Positions 1 to 9,073 are shown, counted from the first letter of the stretch. The stretch is DNA of 58,260 bases from Acidobacteriaceae bacterium (GCA_003142935.1 PLOG01000106.1:38587-96846); one strand, 5' to 3'. Notes: generated by a model not told the origin, from the sequence alone. Made by a program: numbers and translations.

Positions 1-1140
1 GTGCCGATCATGACTACGCCGGGCATGGCCGAACAGTTGGATCTTGCCCAGTTGGCGAGCCGAACCCGCGGCCGCTCCGGGCGTTCGATTGCGATGGCGG
101 GCAGACATGGGCAACCATTCCGGGTCACCAGCGCTACGGTTGCCGTGGGCACGCCGCCGACACGCAGCGACACGGTTCAAATCGCCATCGACGTCGCGCA
201 GGAAGAGGAGCTGCTGGCGCGTTATCGGCTGTGGTTCTGGGGCATTCTGCTGGCGACGTCGGTTCTGTTCCCAGTGGTGGGACACCGGATTGCGAGGCAC
301 GGCATTCGGCCCGTCGAAGAGATCGCAGCAACTGCGCGGAGAATCACGTCGACGAATCTGCGCGAACGGATCGCGCCGGAAGGCTATCCGTCGGAACTTG
401 CGTTGCTGGCCGGGACATTCAATGAAATGCTGGAGCGTCTTGAAGAATCCTTCGAGCGCATCTCGAGGTTCACGGCGGACATCGCGCACGATTTGCGCAC
501 ACCGGTCAACAATATTCGCGGAGAAGCCGAGGTGGCTCTGGCCCGCGCACGGACAGGCGACGAGTACCGCGACGTGCTGGAGTCTTCACTGGAAGAAGCA
601 GTGCGGCTTTCCGAGCTGATCGGCGACCTGCTGTTTCTGGCCCGCGCGGAGAGCCCCTTGACCGAGTGGCATCGCGAGAAGGTGAACATCGGCGAGTTGC
701 TGATCACGGTTCGCGACTACTACGAAGCTTCCGCGGCCGACGCGGGCATATCGCTGGTGGTGAACGATGGCGCCGAGCCGCTCAGCGCGGAACTGGATCG
801 CTCACTGATGCTGCGTGCGGTGAGCAACCTGGTCTCGAACGCCATTGTACATACGCCGCCGGGAGGAACCGTGACGCTCGGGGCCTCGAACGAGGACGCC
901 GCGATTCAGATCGAGGTCTCCGACACTGGCGACGGCATTCCCACCGAAGCGCTGCCCAGAGTATTCGATCGCTTCTTCCGCGTCGATCCATCGCGATCCC
1001 AGACATCGGGTGGCACAGGGTTGGGCCTGGCGATCGTGCAGAGCATCCTGACGCTTCACGGCGGTAGCGCGGAGATCGCCAGTCAGCTCGGTCGTGGAAC
1101 TTGCGTCACACTGCGCATGCCGGCCGTTGCTACGCGATGA
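1..1140 (+). CDS. Sensor histidine kinase, CusS-like, 5'-truncated by window edge
   Basis: Membrane sensor kinase of a two-component system. The visible part holds a periplasmic remnant (about residues 1-72), one transmembrane helix (about 76-97), a HAMP linker (98-150), the dimerisation/phosphoacceptor helix with FTADIAHDLRTP (His163), an N box (NLVSNAIVHTP), a G1 box (DTGDGIP), an F box (FDRFFR) and a G2 box (GGTGLGLAIV). HAMP and catalytic order match the heavy-metal sensor kinase (CusS/CopS) group. CusS-type kinases have an N-terminal first transmembrane helix and a longer sensor domain, so the GTG at base 1 is almost certainly internal and the true start lies outside the window. The partner response regulator is expected just upstream, also outside. 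The metal specificity is not shown by the sequence. Confidence 0.88.
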   Translation: MPIMTTPGMAEQLDLAQLASRTRGRSGRSIAMAGRHGQPFRVTSATVAVGTPPTRSDTVQIAIDVAQEEELLARYRLWFWGILLATSVLFPVVGHRIARHGIRPVEEIAATARRITSTNLRERIAPEGYPSELALLAGTFNEMLERLEESFERISRFTADIAHDLRTPVNNIRGEAEVALARARTGDEYRDVLESSLEEAVRLSELIGDLLFLARAESPLTEWHREKVNIGELLITVRDYYEASAADAGISLVVNDGAEPLSAELDRSLMLRAVSNLVSNAIVHTPPGGTVTLGASNEDAAIQIEVSDTGDGIPTEALPRVFDRFFRVDPSRSQTSGGTGLGLAIVQSILTLHGGSAEIASQLGRGTCVTLRMPAVATR

Positions 1141-1549
1141 CCGAACTCGAGTTTTCGCGTCGTGCCGGCGTGCGTTGGTGATTTCCGGGAGGATGGAACG
1201 CTGCTGTGGTGGAGCTGAAGTTCATGAGTTAAGTCTGGCGGGGGTTCTTCAAAAAGGACGGCAAGTCAGCTTCCGCTTCGCGGAAATGGCAAGTTAGCAA
1301 GTTAGCGGATTTGTGCGGCTACACTGGCGCTGCCGGCGGCATTGCTGGTGCGGCTGAACCTGATTCCATCAATCAAGTGGTGATTTTAAGTCCACCGAGC
1401 GGGTGGTGATTGAATCCATGTAGGACTCTGACCGCATGATTTCGTGCGTTGGATTTCTGCTATCCCAGGTCCCAAAATCGGGACCTGGGGCTCCCGGTGT
1501 TGTTGAGATCCCACTCATCACGATGAAGCTGCGATGAATGGGGCACACA
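1141..1549. other. Intergenic region, no gene seen
   Basis: About 410 bases between the kinase and the permease, which end toward each other. No reading frame has a convincing start and protein-like composition. A small stem (TTCCGC / GCGGAA, 1271-1285) lacks a T-run, and a CCACC/GGTGG stem lies near 1392-1408. The only notable object is the hairpin repeat at 1421-1490, listed separately. Confidence 0.5.
1421..1490. repeat. 70-bp dispersed hairpin repeat, copy 1
   Basis: This stretch begins TAGGACTCTGACCGCATGAT and ends in a perfect 10-bp stem, CCCAGGTCCC / GGGACCTGGG, with a six-base loop AAAATC (1464-1489). A second copy with only a few substitutions lies at 17330-17399 in the same orientation. 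Shared sequence starts at the TAGGACTCTG block and ends at the hairpin, so the unit is longer than the palindrome. It is intergenic in both places. It could be a REP-like element or a mobile non-coding unit; no transposase is nearby. Confidence 0.8.
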
Positions 1550-3967
1550 CTATTCTTCGCGGAGGAGGATCAGGGGATCGACGGCCAGGGCGCGGCGGGC
1601 TGGGATCCATGCGGCGATGAGACCGAGGAAGAGCATGGTCACGGTTACGCCGACGAGCACGAGGGGATCTTTGGGCGTGGCCTGGTAGACGATGAACGAG
1701 AGCACGCGGGTAGCTAGCACTCCGAGTAGAAGGCCGGCGGCCGAGCCGATGGCGAGTAGGCGGAAGGCGCGGCCCAGCGAGGCGCGCAGGATTTGGCGCT
1801 GCGATGCGCCCAGAGCGACGCGAATGCCGAGCTCGCGCAGACGCTTGCTGACTACGTAAGAAGCCATGCCGAAAATTCCGGTGACGGCGAGAAGCGCGCC
1901 CAGCAATCCGAGGACGCCGAGAGCAACCGTGGCCACGCGGGCGGCGAACAGGGCGGAATCCATCTCTTCATTCCATGTTCTGACGGTGAAGGGCAGGCTG
2001 GAGTCGAGGCCGCGCATGGCGGTATCGAGCGCGGCCGCAATTTCCTGCGGACTGCGCCGAGAGCGCACGGCGAGATTTGTCTGGCTGGTTGGATACTGGA
2101 CGAATGAAAAGAACATGGCAGGCATCTGATCTTCAGTGAGGGTGCGGTATTTGCCGTCTTCGACCACGCCGACCACTTCCGCGCGCTCTTTGCCCCAGAA
2201 TTTGAAATGGCCGCCGATAGCTTTGTCGACGGAACCGAAGACTTTGACGGCAAAGCGGCGATTGACGAGCGCCACTTTAGGGGCCGTTTTGTCGTCGCTG
2301 GACTTGAAGTCGCGGCCGGCGAGGAGAGTAGTGCCTGCCGCCTGAATGTAGCCGGGAGAGATGTGATAGTTCATGGCGTCGGCAGCGAAGTTGGTGGGGC
2401 GGAAGTCGGTGGTGGAGTCGGTGTAGACGTAGGAGTCGCCGCCTCCCAGGCTTAGCGGAATGTCGCTGCTGGTGCCGACAGCATCGACGCCGGGAATGGC
2501 GGCAACCGCATCGATCATGCGCTGCTGCATATGCGGGATGCGGTCTTCATCGTAGCCAGCCATGTGCAGATCGGTTCCGACAAGCAATGCGTTCCGCGGT
2601 TGGAAGCCGAAGTTGCTACTGAGAGAACGCACGAGTCCGCGGACGGCGACGAGCGAGGAGGTGACGAGGACCGCGCAGATGGCGATCTGGGTGACGAGCA
2701 GCGCATCGCGCAGAGTGAAGCGGCGGGAGCCTGCGGGGCCGCTCATGCCGGTGCGAATGACCTGCCATGGATCGGCGCGCATGACCTGGCGAACGGGCAT
2801 GATGCCGCATAGGAATCCGCTTGCGAGCGAGAGCAGGAGCGCGACCAGGTAAGTGCGAACGTCGGGGTTGACGGGAACGTTGATGGGGACATCGGGAATG
2901 GGCTGCCAGGCGCTGAGCAGGTGGAGGATGAGGACGCCGCCGGCGAGGCCGATGACGCCTCCGGCGAGCGATATCAGAATGGCTTCAGTGAGGAGTTTGC
3001 GCAGAATGCGCGTGCGCTTGGATCCGAGGGCGAGGCGGAGGGCGGTATCTTTGGCGCGATCGGCGGCGCGCGCGGCGAACAGGCTGCCAAGGTTGGCGCA
3101 GGCGGCGAGCAGGATGAGGCCGGCGAGAAGCATGAGGCCGGCCATAAAGGCGCGGGCCGGACCTCCGAGCATGTCGCCGATCAGGCCGGGATGCGCCAGT
3201 GTGAAATTCAAACCTTCATCGTCCGAGGGGTAGGTTTTTGCCAGCCATGCGGCGACGGAGTTCAGGTCGGCGGTCGCGTGGGAGACGGTGACTCCAGGCT
3301 TGAGATGGCCTATCGCCCAGAGTGAGTGACTGCCGCGATACTGAAGCTGGTTGCTGCCCATCACAGTGGGCTGCTCGACGATAGGAATCCAAAACGCAGG
3401 CGCGAAGAACAGCTCCGTGCCGCGAAAATCCGGTTTCGCCACGCCGAGGATGGTGAATCCGTGCTTGTTGATTTCAACGCTGCGGCCGATGACGCCGGCG
3501 TCGCCGTGAAAATAGGTATGCCAGAAGGCGTAGCTCAGAACGACGTAGGGAGCGCTGTCTGTGCCTTTCTCGTCGGCGGCACGGAAAAAGCGGCCGAGAT
3601 AGGGCTGAACGCCCAGGGTATCGAAGTAATTTCCGCTAGCGAGGATGGGCCAGGCGGTGGTGGGATTTCCGCCGTAATTAACTCCCACCGCGCCTATGAT
3701 CTGGGCCGCTGCCAGGCTTTCGAAGGTCTGATTGCGGTCGCGCAGGTCCAGATAGTCAGGGTAGGACTGCGATGGATTACCGTTCCGTTGCAGCATGTAG
3801 AGACTCTGCGGATGGGGCACGTTCACCGGGCGCAGAATCAAAGCATTCAGGACGCTGAACACGATGGCGTTGGCGCCGATGCCCAGGGCGAGGGTGACAA
3901 TGGCCGTCAAGGCAAAGCCCGGCGATTTGAGCAACTGACGTAAGGCGAGTTTCAGGTCGGTGAACAT
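1550..3967 (-). CDS. ADOP-type MacB/FtsX permease without its own ATPase
   Basis: An inner-membrane permease of the acidobacterial duplicated orphan permease group: two MacB-like periplasmic domains, each followed by an FtsX three-helix permease block, in one chain of about 805 residues. From the chosen start, the first helix is near residues 15-40, the first FtsX block near 240-355, a linking helix near 410-430 and the second FtsX block near 640-790. The sequence GFALTAIVTLALGIGANAIV is the usual ADOP opening. A start 49 codons further upstream is open, but the extra residues are low-quality and the Met of MFTDLKLALRQLLKSP is the family start; the SD is weak. No ABC ATPase gene is adjacent, hence orphan. 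Substrate unknown. Confidence 0.9.
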   Translation of the reverse strand: MFTDLKLALRQLLKSPGFALTAIVTLALGIGANAIVFSVLNALILRPVNVPHPQSLYMLQRNGNPSQSYPDYLDLRDRNQTFESLAAAQIIGAVGVNYGGNPTTAWPILASGNYFDTLGVQPYLGRFFRAADEKGTDSAPYVVLSYAFWHTYFHGDAGVIGRSVEINKHGFTILGVAKPDFRGTELFFAPAFWIPIVEQPTVMGSNQLQYRGSHSLWAIGHLKPGVTVSHATADLNSVAAWLAKTYPSDDEGLNFTLAHPGLIGDMLGGPARAFMAGLMLLAGLILLAACANLGSLFAARAADRAKDTALRLALGSKRTRILRKLLTEAILISLAGGVIGLAGGVLILHLLSAWQPIPDVPINVPVNPDVRTYLVALLLSLASGFLCGIMPVRQVMRADPWQVIRTGMSGPAGSRRFTLRDALLVTQIAICAVLVTSSLVAVRGLVRSLSSNFGFQPRNALLVGTDLHMAGYDEDRIPHMQQRMIDAVAAIPGVDAVGTSSDIPLSLGGGDSYVYTDSTTDFRPTNFAADAMNYHISPGYIQAAGTTLLAGRDFKSSDDKTAPKVALVNRRFAVKVFGSVDKAIGGHFKFWGKERAEVVGVVEDGKYRTLTEDQMPAMFFSFVQYPTSQTNLAVRSRRSPQEIAAALDTAMRGLDSSLPFTVRTWNEEMDSALFAARVATVALGVLGLLGALLAVTGIFGMASYVVSKRLRELGIRVALGASQRQILRASLGRAFRLLAIGSAAGLLLGVLATRVLSFIVYQATPKDPLVLVGVTVTMLFLGLIAAWIPARRALAVDPLILLREE

Positions 3968-4035
3968 GATTGTCTTGAAGTACGCGGGTTGGGCGCGGGC
4001 GGTTCCTGGGGAGGGGGATTTTTTCTTGACGCCAG

Positions 4036-4237
4036 ATTGAAAAAGATCATTTCCTTGGGGGCTAGGCAGGCTGCGGAAAGAGTGTTGAATTTGGAAGAAA
4101 CGCCCGAAGAGCATACCTTGGGGGCTAAACAGGCTGCGGAAAAAGCCTGGTTTTGGGCTGAAGTCGCGAAAAGCATACCTCCGGGGCTAAAGCCCGCGTT
4201 GATTTTACGGCAGTTGCGGCACGACTAAAGTCGTGCC
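4036..4237. repeat. Cluster of degenerate REP-like units and palindromes
   Basis: Three related units follow one another. TTGGGGGCTA..CAGGCTGCGGAAA occurs at about 4056 and again near 4118, and AGCATACCT followed by a GGGGCTAA core occurs near 4110 and 4171. The last unit ends in GGGGCTAAAGCCC (4184-4196), and a perfect 20-bp palindrome GGCACGACTAAAGTCGTGCC lies at 4218-4237. The GGGCT-AAAGCCC core recurs in the element at 32.6-32.9 kb. No transposase is present. The stretch lies between two minus-strand genes. Confidence 0.65.
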
Positions 4238-4370
4238 ACTTCAAGACAGCGTGGCAACAGGAGTTTTTTCGCAGCCTGTGAAGGCCCATGCCCCCTCCGT
4301 TGCAATGGCGCGGCGTTCCCTTGAGAACAAGACTTTGACGCGGTTGTTTGGGCTGCCTGGAGAGCTCAGG

Positions 4371-4724
4371 TTAGAAGCCCAGGGTGACGCCTTGTTCGCC
4401 GATGATGGTGAAGCAGCCGAGGAGATGGGTGAGGCCGAGTAGTTCGCGGATGCGCTTGCCGAGGTGGATGAGCTCGAGCGAGCAGCCGTTGGATTTGGCG
4501 GAGACGACCAGGCGGACCAGGGCGCCGAGGCCCATGCTGTCCATGTAAGAAACGTCGCAGAGGTCGAGGACGATTCGCTTGTGGTCGGGCATGAGCTGGC
4601 GGACGCGGGTGTAGAAATTGCCTCCGACTTCGGCGATGAGGCGGCCGTGGCACTTGACATAGGCCACTTCGCCCTTGTATTCGACCTCGAGAGAGAGAAT
4701 GCAATCTGGAGCATTGCCGGACAT
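4371..4724 (-). CDS. STAS-domain protein (anti-sigma factor antagonist type)
   Basis: A 117-residue single STAS domain. The phosphorylation-loop signature DVSYMDSMGLGALV places the regulatory serine at about residue 63, preceded by the usual Asp. In this family, a partner serine kinase phosphorylates that serine and switches binding to an anti-sigma factor; some members act instead inside sensory or transport complexes. AAGGAATTCCTC upstream of the ATG provides a plausible ribosome binding site. No anti-sigma kinase, phosphatase or sigma factor is adjacent, so the partner must be encoded elsewhere. The protein is cytoplasmic, with no signal peptide or membrane helix. Confidence 0.85.
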   Translation of the reverse strand: MSGNAPDCILSLEVEYKGEVAYVKCHGRLIAEVGGNFYTRVRQLMPDHKRIVLDLCDVSYMDSMGLGALVRLVVSAKSNGCSLELIHLGKRIRELLGLTHLLGCFTIIGEQGVTLGF

Positions 4725-4974
4725 GAGGAATTCCTTATCTATTTGAGAACGAACGGGATTCGATGTTGCTTTTTGGGGAAGCGAGGGCTGCTACGCGGTG
4801 ATTCTCTCATATTGTGGGGCGGGATGGGAATGAAAAGTTGAGGTCGGAGCCAAGCTACGGCGGGCGACGGCGCTGTGGAAAGTGAGCCCGGTATTTTGCA
4901 ATTTCTGTATCAATTTGAACAGGTGTAAAGCGGCGGATTAGGGTACGAATGATACAAGCGAACTTGAAGGGCGG

Positions 4975-5724
4975 ATGGAAACCTATATGGAAGCAGTCAT
5001 GAAACTGGAAGCCACCGGGGTTCAATTGAAGGAAGAGGTAACCCGCACTTCAGAAAACATTTGGGCACGCTATCGGGAGAACCGCAACTGGCGGATCTAC
5101 CCGAAGGAATGGGTATACAAGAATATTGCGCTGGAAGGCAAAGACGTTTTGGACTTTGGTTGTGGAACCGGGGAAATCGCCACACAGATCGCATTTCTTG
5201 GGGCGCATCGGGTGTACGCACTCGACGTGAATCACGGGCTGCTTGATTTGACGCGGCGGCGCGCGGAGCTGGACGGCCTGGCAGACCGGGTGACGATGGT
5301 GTTCGGGAAGATTGGGGAGGTCGAGCCGCGGCCGGTGGACGTGATCGTGGTAAACAAGGTGCTGCACCATTGTTTTCCACTTGAAAATGTGATGCCCGCG
5401 TTGTTGCGGTGGCTTAAGCCCGGCGGCACCTTTGTGGCGATCGAGCCAGTCGTCTATTTGAAGTCTTTGGAATGGCTGAGGGATCACTCGCTTATTCCAA
5501 ACGGTCCACTCGATGAGGGAGAGCGGAAGCTGCGGCCAGAGGACATGCGGTATGTTGCGAGCCTTTTCTCAGAGTCGCAGACTCATCATTTCCGTGTGCT
5601 GGGCCGGCTGTCGCGCATCTGGCCCAAGGGCGACCGGCTCTATCGGCAGATCGACCGCCTGATCCTGAGTGTGCCGATGGCCTGGAGATTTGCGGGGACT
5701 GCTGTTTTTGTGGGCCGGTATTGA
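4975..5724 (+). CDS. Class I SAM-dependent methyltransferase
   Basis: A cytoplasmic 249-residue methyltransferase. SAM-binding motif I is VLDFGCGTGEIAT (58-70), followed by an acidic strand end (YALDVN) and a motif resembling post-I/II (DVIVVNKVLHH). The GG of LKPGGTFVAIEP matches motif III. An AAGGGCGG ribosome binding site lies directly before the start; further in-frame Met codons at residues 5 and 9 leave the exact start uncertain. The gene stands alone on the plus strand and its substrate cannot be deduced. The W-rich C-terminal part resembles ubiquinone/tocopherol-type small-molecule methyltransferases only loosely. Confidence 0.8.
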   Translation: METYMEAVMKLEATGVQLKEEVTRTSENIWARYRENRNWRIYPKEWVYKNIALEGKDVLDFGCGTGEIATQIAFLGAHRVYALDVNHGLLDLTRRRAELDGLADRVTMVFGKIGEVEPRPVDVIVVNKVLHHCFPLENVMPALLRWLKPGGTFVAIEPVVYLKSLEWLRDHSLIPNGPLDEGERKLRPEDMRYVASLFSESQTHHFRVLGRLSRIWPKGDRLYRQIDRLILSVPMAWRFAGTAVFVGRY

Positions 5725-5785
5725 TAAGGTCGAGTTAGGCGATGCGGGGAGTGCCTCATCGCATGGATTAGTCGCAGCGGGTGCT

Positions 5786-5993
5786 CTATTTCACAGGCTC
5801 TTCCGTTCTTGAACTTCCAGGCCATTCCATTTTTGCGGAGCGGCGTTCGCGTCCGCTGAGCAGATAGATAGCTGCCTCAGTTCGAGGAGCGGGTCGGCCG
5901 AGGGCTCGATTCCAGCGACGCGCGGAATGGGATCGAAGATGATGCGCTGCTGCGGGGTGGTATTGTCGGCGAGGACGGAGTTGAGCTCGCTTT
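5786..5993 (-). pseudogene. Frameshifted C-terminal remnant of a catalase-family peroxidase
   Basis: Reading the minus strand gives ADNTTPQQRIIFDPIPR then AGIEPSADPLLEL, after which the reading frame must shift by one base (near 5876-5884) to continue as EAAIYLLSGRERRSAKM. The pattern FDP...GIEPS.DP.L..R..A.Y..S.RERR is the C-terminal end of small catalase-related peroxidases. The heme-binding and catalytic parts are absent: a stop codon precedes the fragment at about 5993, where plus-strand acyltransferase sequence begins. It is a broken tail, not a functional gene. No homology search was possible, so the family name rests on recognition of the terminal motif. Confidence 0.65.
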
Positions 5994-6124
5994 ATGGCAA
6001 GTTTCCACTCATAATTATCTTCGGAGTTTGCCTCGTTTCTGTAATTGCAGCGTCATGGACCGTTTATCGATTTGTGGAGATACCATTCATCAACCTTGGA
6101 CGGAAGCTTGGCGGATACTTTTGA
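5990..6124 (+). pseudogene. C-terminal remnant of an acyltransferase-3 (OafA-like) gene
   Basis: The plus-strand frame reads YGKFPLIIIFGVCLVSVIAA, one membrane helix, then WTVYRFVEIPFINLGRKL and a stop. The Y-R-F-V-E-x-P-F ending is the standard terminus of acyltransferase-3 proteins; the intact copy next door ends with the equivalent YRLVEVPMRK. All upstream catalytic parts are missing, and sequence 5' of about 5990 belongs to an unrelated gene on the other strand. It is therefore a rearranged fragment. It faces the intact minus-strand acyltransferase gene at 6230-7339. Confidence 0.65.
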
Positions 6125-6229
6125 GTAAGTTCCAAAAGTTACAGTGTCGTATAGTGGCCAGATTTGTAGGCGAAGTCCCAAGGCACATTCCCAGTCAGGC
6201 TATAGTCCCAACCGCAGAAGACACCGGCC

Positions 6230-7339
6230 TCAGTGAGCGATCTGGGGTTGCGAGAACCAGTTTCTGATCTGTTTTCGCATAGGAACCTCCACGAGCCGGT
6301 AACTGACGATCGCCGCTGCCAGCGCGATGAGAATATTCCACGGGAAGGCCAGCCACCTCATTCCGGGCGCCAGAATGAAAAGTTGTTGCCAGATGTAGAG
6401 GCTGTAGGAGAGTAGTCCCAACTGAACCACAGGCCAAGACTCAAGAATCCGGCGCAGCAGACCACCCTCCCCGGAAAGCAGCCAAAACATCAGCAGCAAC
6501 GTGGCTAGGCTCTGTAGCGTGGGAAGCAATATGTCATTGAGCCCTAGACAAGGATAGGCCTGCATTACCCCTCCAAGACCAAAGAGGATTAGCGCCGCAA
6601 TCCAGGGATATGCCCAGCGGAAACGTTGCGTCCGCATACGATCCATTATGCCAGCTTGCGCGACAAATGCTCCCAGCGCTCCCCACATCAGTACATCCTG
6701 AACGGCGCGAAACAGCACAGCCTTCGTGAACTCCAAAGCAATGCCCCTATGTAGGCAGTACAGGTAGACCGCAAAGCGGATGAAAGGAAACAGGATGACG
6801 CAAGCAATGGCCAGGCGCCGCGACCAAAGCCGGCCCAAGAAGACAAGAATGCCAGGCCAGATGAGATAAAACTGCTCCTCGACCGAAAGAGTCCAGAGGT
6901 GGCCGAAGACTTCGACTTGGATCGAGGGTCCATGTAAACTCCACACCTTGGAGATATTGACGGTAAAAGTTGCCGCGGCCCAAAAAGAAGCTAGCGGAAT
7001 CCTCATAACTCCGAACACTGTGAGGATGGCTACAGCAGCAATATATAAATAGAGAGCCGGAACGATACGCGCGATACGACGCTCATAAAACCCGCGAATC
7101 GAGATGCGGCCGGTTGCTTCTCTCTCGTTCAGAAGGAGGGTGGTAATCAGGAAGCCGCTCAGGACGAAAAAGATGCGGACTCCCAGCCCAGTGTCGGTCA
7201 CAAACGTCCGCAAATACCACTTACTCTGAAGCCAGGAATCGGGCTGAAGAGAATGGCCCAGGACAACTACCAAGATGGAGTAGGCACGTAAACCATCCAG
7301 ATAAGGTATCTTCGAGGACTTGCGGGAAAGTTTGTCCAT
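6230..7339 (-). CDS. Acyltransferase-3 family membrane O-acyltransferase (OafA/YrhL-like)
   Basis: An integral membrane protein of 369 residues with about ten helices, which transfers acyl (often acetyl) groups to sugars of surface glycans in the OafA/NodX group. Seen motifs: YLDGLRAYSILVVVLGHS near the N-terminus, with the conserved His29; FFVLSGFLI at about 57-65; the RxxR-type FYERRIARIVPALY; LWTLSVEEQFYLIWP; and the closing YRLVEVP. It lacks the C-terminal SGNH extension of OafA; separate SGNH genes lie upstream in the same direction. It is the last gene of the minus-strand glycan cluster, about 290 bases after the MBOAT gene. The acceptor is unknown. Confidence 0.88.
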   Translation of the reverse strand: MDKLSRKSSKIPYLDGLRAYSILVVVLGHSLQPDSWLQSKWYLRTFVTDTGLGVRIFFVLSGFLITTLLLNEREATGRISIRGFYERRIARIVPALYLYIAAVAILTVFGVMRIPLASFWAAATFTVNISKVWSLHGPSIQVEVFGHLWTLSVEEQFYLIWPGILVFLGRLWSRRLAIACVILFPFIRFAVYLYCLHRGIALEFTKAVLFRAVQDVLMWGALGAFVAQAGIMDRMRTQRFRWAYPWIAALILFGLGGVMQAYPCLGLNDILLPTLQSLATLLLMFWLLSGEGGLLRRILESWPVVQLGLLSYSLYIWQQLFILAPGMRWLAFPWNILIALAAAIVSYRLVEVPMRKQIRNWFSQPQIAH

Positions 7340-7625
7340 TGTCGCGATGTCACCGTTCGGCTTTGCGGATTGTCAAGCTGGATGCACCTGTTAACCTGAA
7401 TGTCCATTTTGCTTGGCCCGCCACCAGAGAATATATCCCCGAGTGCCCGGCTAGCCACCTTTTTCGCTTTTGTTCCAACAGCGAAGGCCTTGTTGTCCCC
7501 GCAAAACGTCTGCCCGGATTGGTTTCGCCTTGCTGCCACAGTGCGACGGCAGATCGCAACCCACCAAGCCCGCTTTCTACCACGTTGTCCGTGCTGTCTT
7601 CGCGGACTCCTATAACGCAGTAACC

Positions 7626-9071
7626 CTAGAACTGGAAATAAATGAAATCGACATGCCCAAACACGCCGAAAAACACGATACTATACGCGCACGCCTGGAA
7701 GAAGAACCACCGTGCAGGAGGTGATGAAAAAGCTCGCGGCGCACGGTGTGGGTGCATGATCCACCATTCAACAACGAACATGGCAAGAATGAAGAACAGC
7801 AGGAAAGGGGCGTTCACGCGAGGTATTCCGCCTTCGTTCAGGTTGTAGAGGTTGAAATGGCCCAGCGGCAAGAAGTGAGTCACGATGTACACGGCTGAGC
7901 CCAAATCTTTAGCGCGGAACAGGACCCAGGCAACAGTAACAAGCGCAAAGGTCGAGATCCTCTGCAGGCAGGCCAATAGCATGGGGAACCGATCGAGAAA
8001 CAGGAACTCGCGTACTTTCAAGCGGAGATCTGAAGTCATCTTGGAAAAGATCAAAAAGGCGCCATGGAGCGCTCCCCATGCAACGAATGTCCAATCCGCA
8101 CCATGCCACAACCCACTTATGATAAAAGTTGCGAGCAGATTGAAGTAATACCTGGGAACAGCGACACGGTTCCCACCCAGAGCAATATATACATAGTCGC
8201 GGAACCAGGTTGAGAGCGATATATGCCAGCGATGCCAAAACTCCGCGACCGAGCAGCTAAAGTAGGGCTGGGCAAAGTTGACGCGGAGTTCATAGCCCAT
8301 CATGCGCGCTACGCCAAGGGCTATCTCAGAGTATCCAGAGAAGTCGCAATAGATCTGAAAAGAGAATGCCAACGTAGCAACAGCGAGCTCAGCGCCTGAA
8401 AAGCTTTGGGGCGTGGAGTAGACCATTTTCACAAAACCGGCCAGCGAGTCTGCAATCACCATCTTCTTGAAGAGTCCCCAAATTGCGTGTTCCATCCCGG
8501 AGCGTACGCGCTCGAGACGAAGGCTGGGATCACGATAAAACTGGGGCAAAAGCTCTCTTGGTCTCTCGATGGGGCCAGCCACCATTTGCGGAAAGAATGC
8601 CACGTAGAGAGCGTAGTTAAGCAGACTCCTTTCCGCCGGAGCTTTTCCTCTGTACACGTCGATGGTGTAGCTCATGGCTTGGAAAGTGTGAAAGGACAGC
8701 CCGACAGGAAGAAGGGTATGAAGGAGCGGAGCGTCATAACCCAGTCCTAACCAACGGAAAAGGTCCGCGGTGGATAAGCTGAGGAAGTTGAAGTATTTGA
8801 AAACGACCAGGAGCCCGATGTTACAAAATAGGCTAAGCGCGAGATAGAGTTTCTTTGATCGATGCTCTGCACTCTTCTCGATCAGTAGACCCGCAAAATA
8901 ATCAATAACCGTGATGCCCAGGATTACAAGGATATACTTGGCGTTCCAGCACATGTAGAAGTAATAGCTGGCGATGAGCAGGAGAAGTTTGCGAGGAACG
9001 CCGCGCAGGGCCAGGATGAGCACCCAGACAGCGATGAAAAAAAAGAGAAAATGGAACGTATTGAAAAGCAT
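7626..9071 (-). CDS. MBOAT family O-acyltransferase (AlgI-like)
   Basis: A polytopic membrane acyltransferase of 481 residues, the usual length for AlgI/PatA/DltB-like proteins. FPQMVAGPIERP (160-171), EFWHRWHISLS with His280 and GLWHGADWTF with the catalytic-type His323 are all present. AlgI-type proteins carry an acyl group across the membrane and hand it to a periplasmic SGNH partner that acetylates the glycan. GGAG lies eight bases before the ATG, and the start is only two bases after the stop of the upstream SGNH gene, so the two are probably translated together. Substrate unknown; alginate is not implied because no alginate genes are present. Confidence 0.93.
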   Translation of the reverse strand: MLFNTFHFLFFFIAVWVLILALRGVPRKLLLLIASYYFYMCWNAKYILVILGITVIDYFAGLLIEKSAEHRSKKLYLALSLFCNIGLLVVFKYFNFLSLSTADLFRWLGLGYDAPLLHTLLPVGLSFHTFQAMSYTIDVYRGKAPAERSLLNYALYVAFFPQMVAGPIERPRELLPQFYRDPSLRLERVRSGMEHAIWGLFKKMVIADSLAGFVKMVYSTPQSFSGAELAVATLAFSFQIYCDFSGYSEIALGVARMMGYELRVNFAQPYFSCSVAEFWHRWHISLSTWFRDYVYIALGGNRVAVPRYYFNLLATFIISGLWHGADWTFVAWGALHGAFLIFSKMTSDLRLKVREFLFLDRFPMLLACLQRISTFALVTVAWVLFRAKDLGSAVYIVTHFLPLGHFNLYNLNEGGIPRVNAPFLLFFILAMFVVEWWIMHPHRAPRAFSSPPARWFFFQACAYSIVFFGVFGHVDFIYFQF

Positions 9072-9073
9072 CT

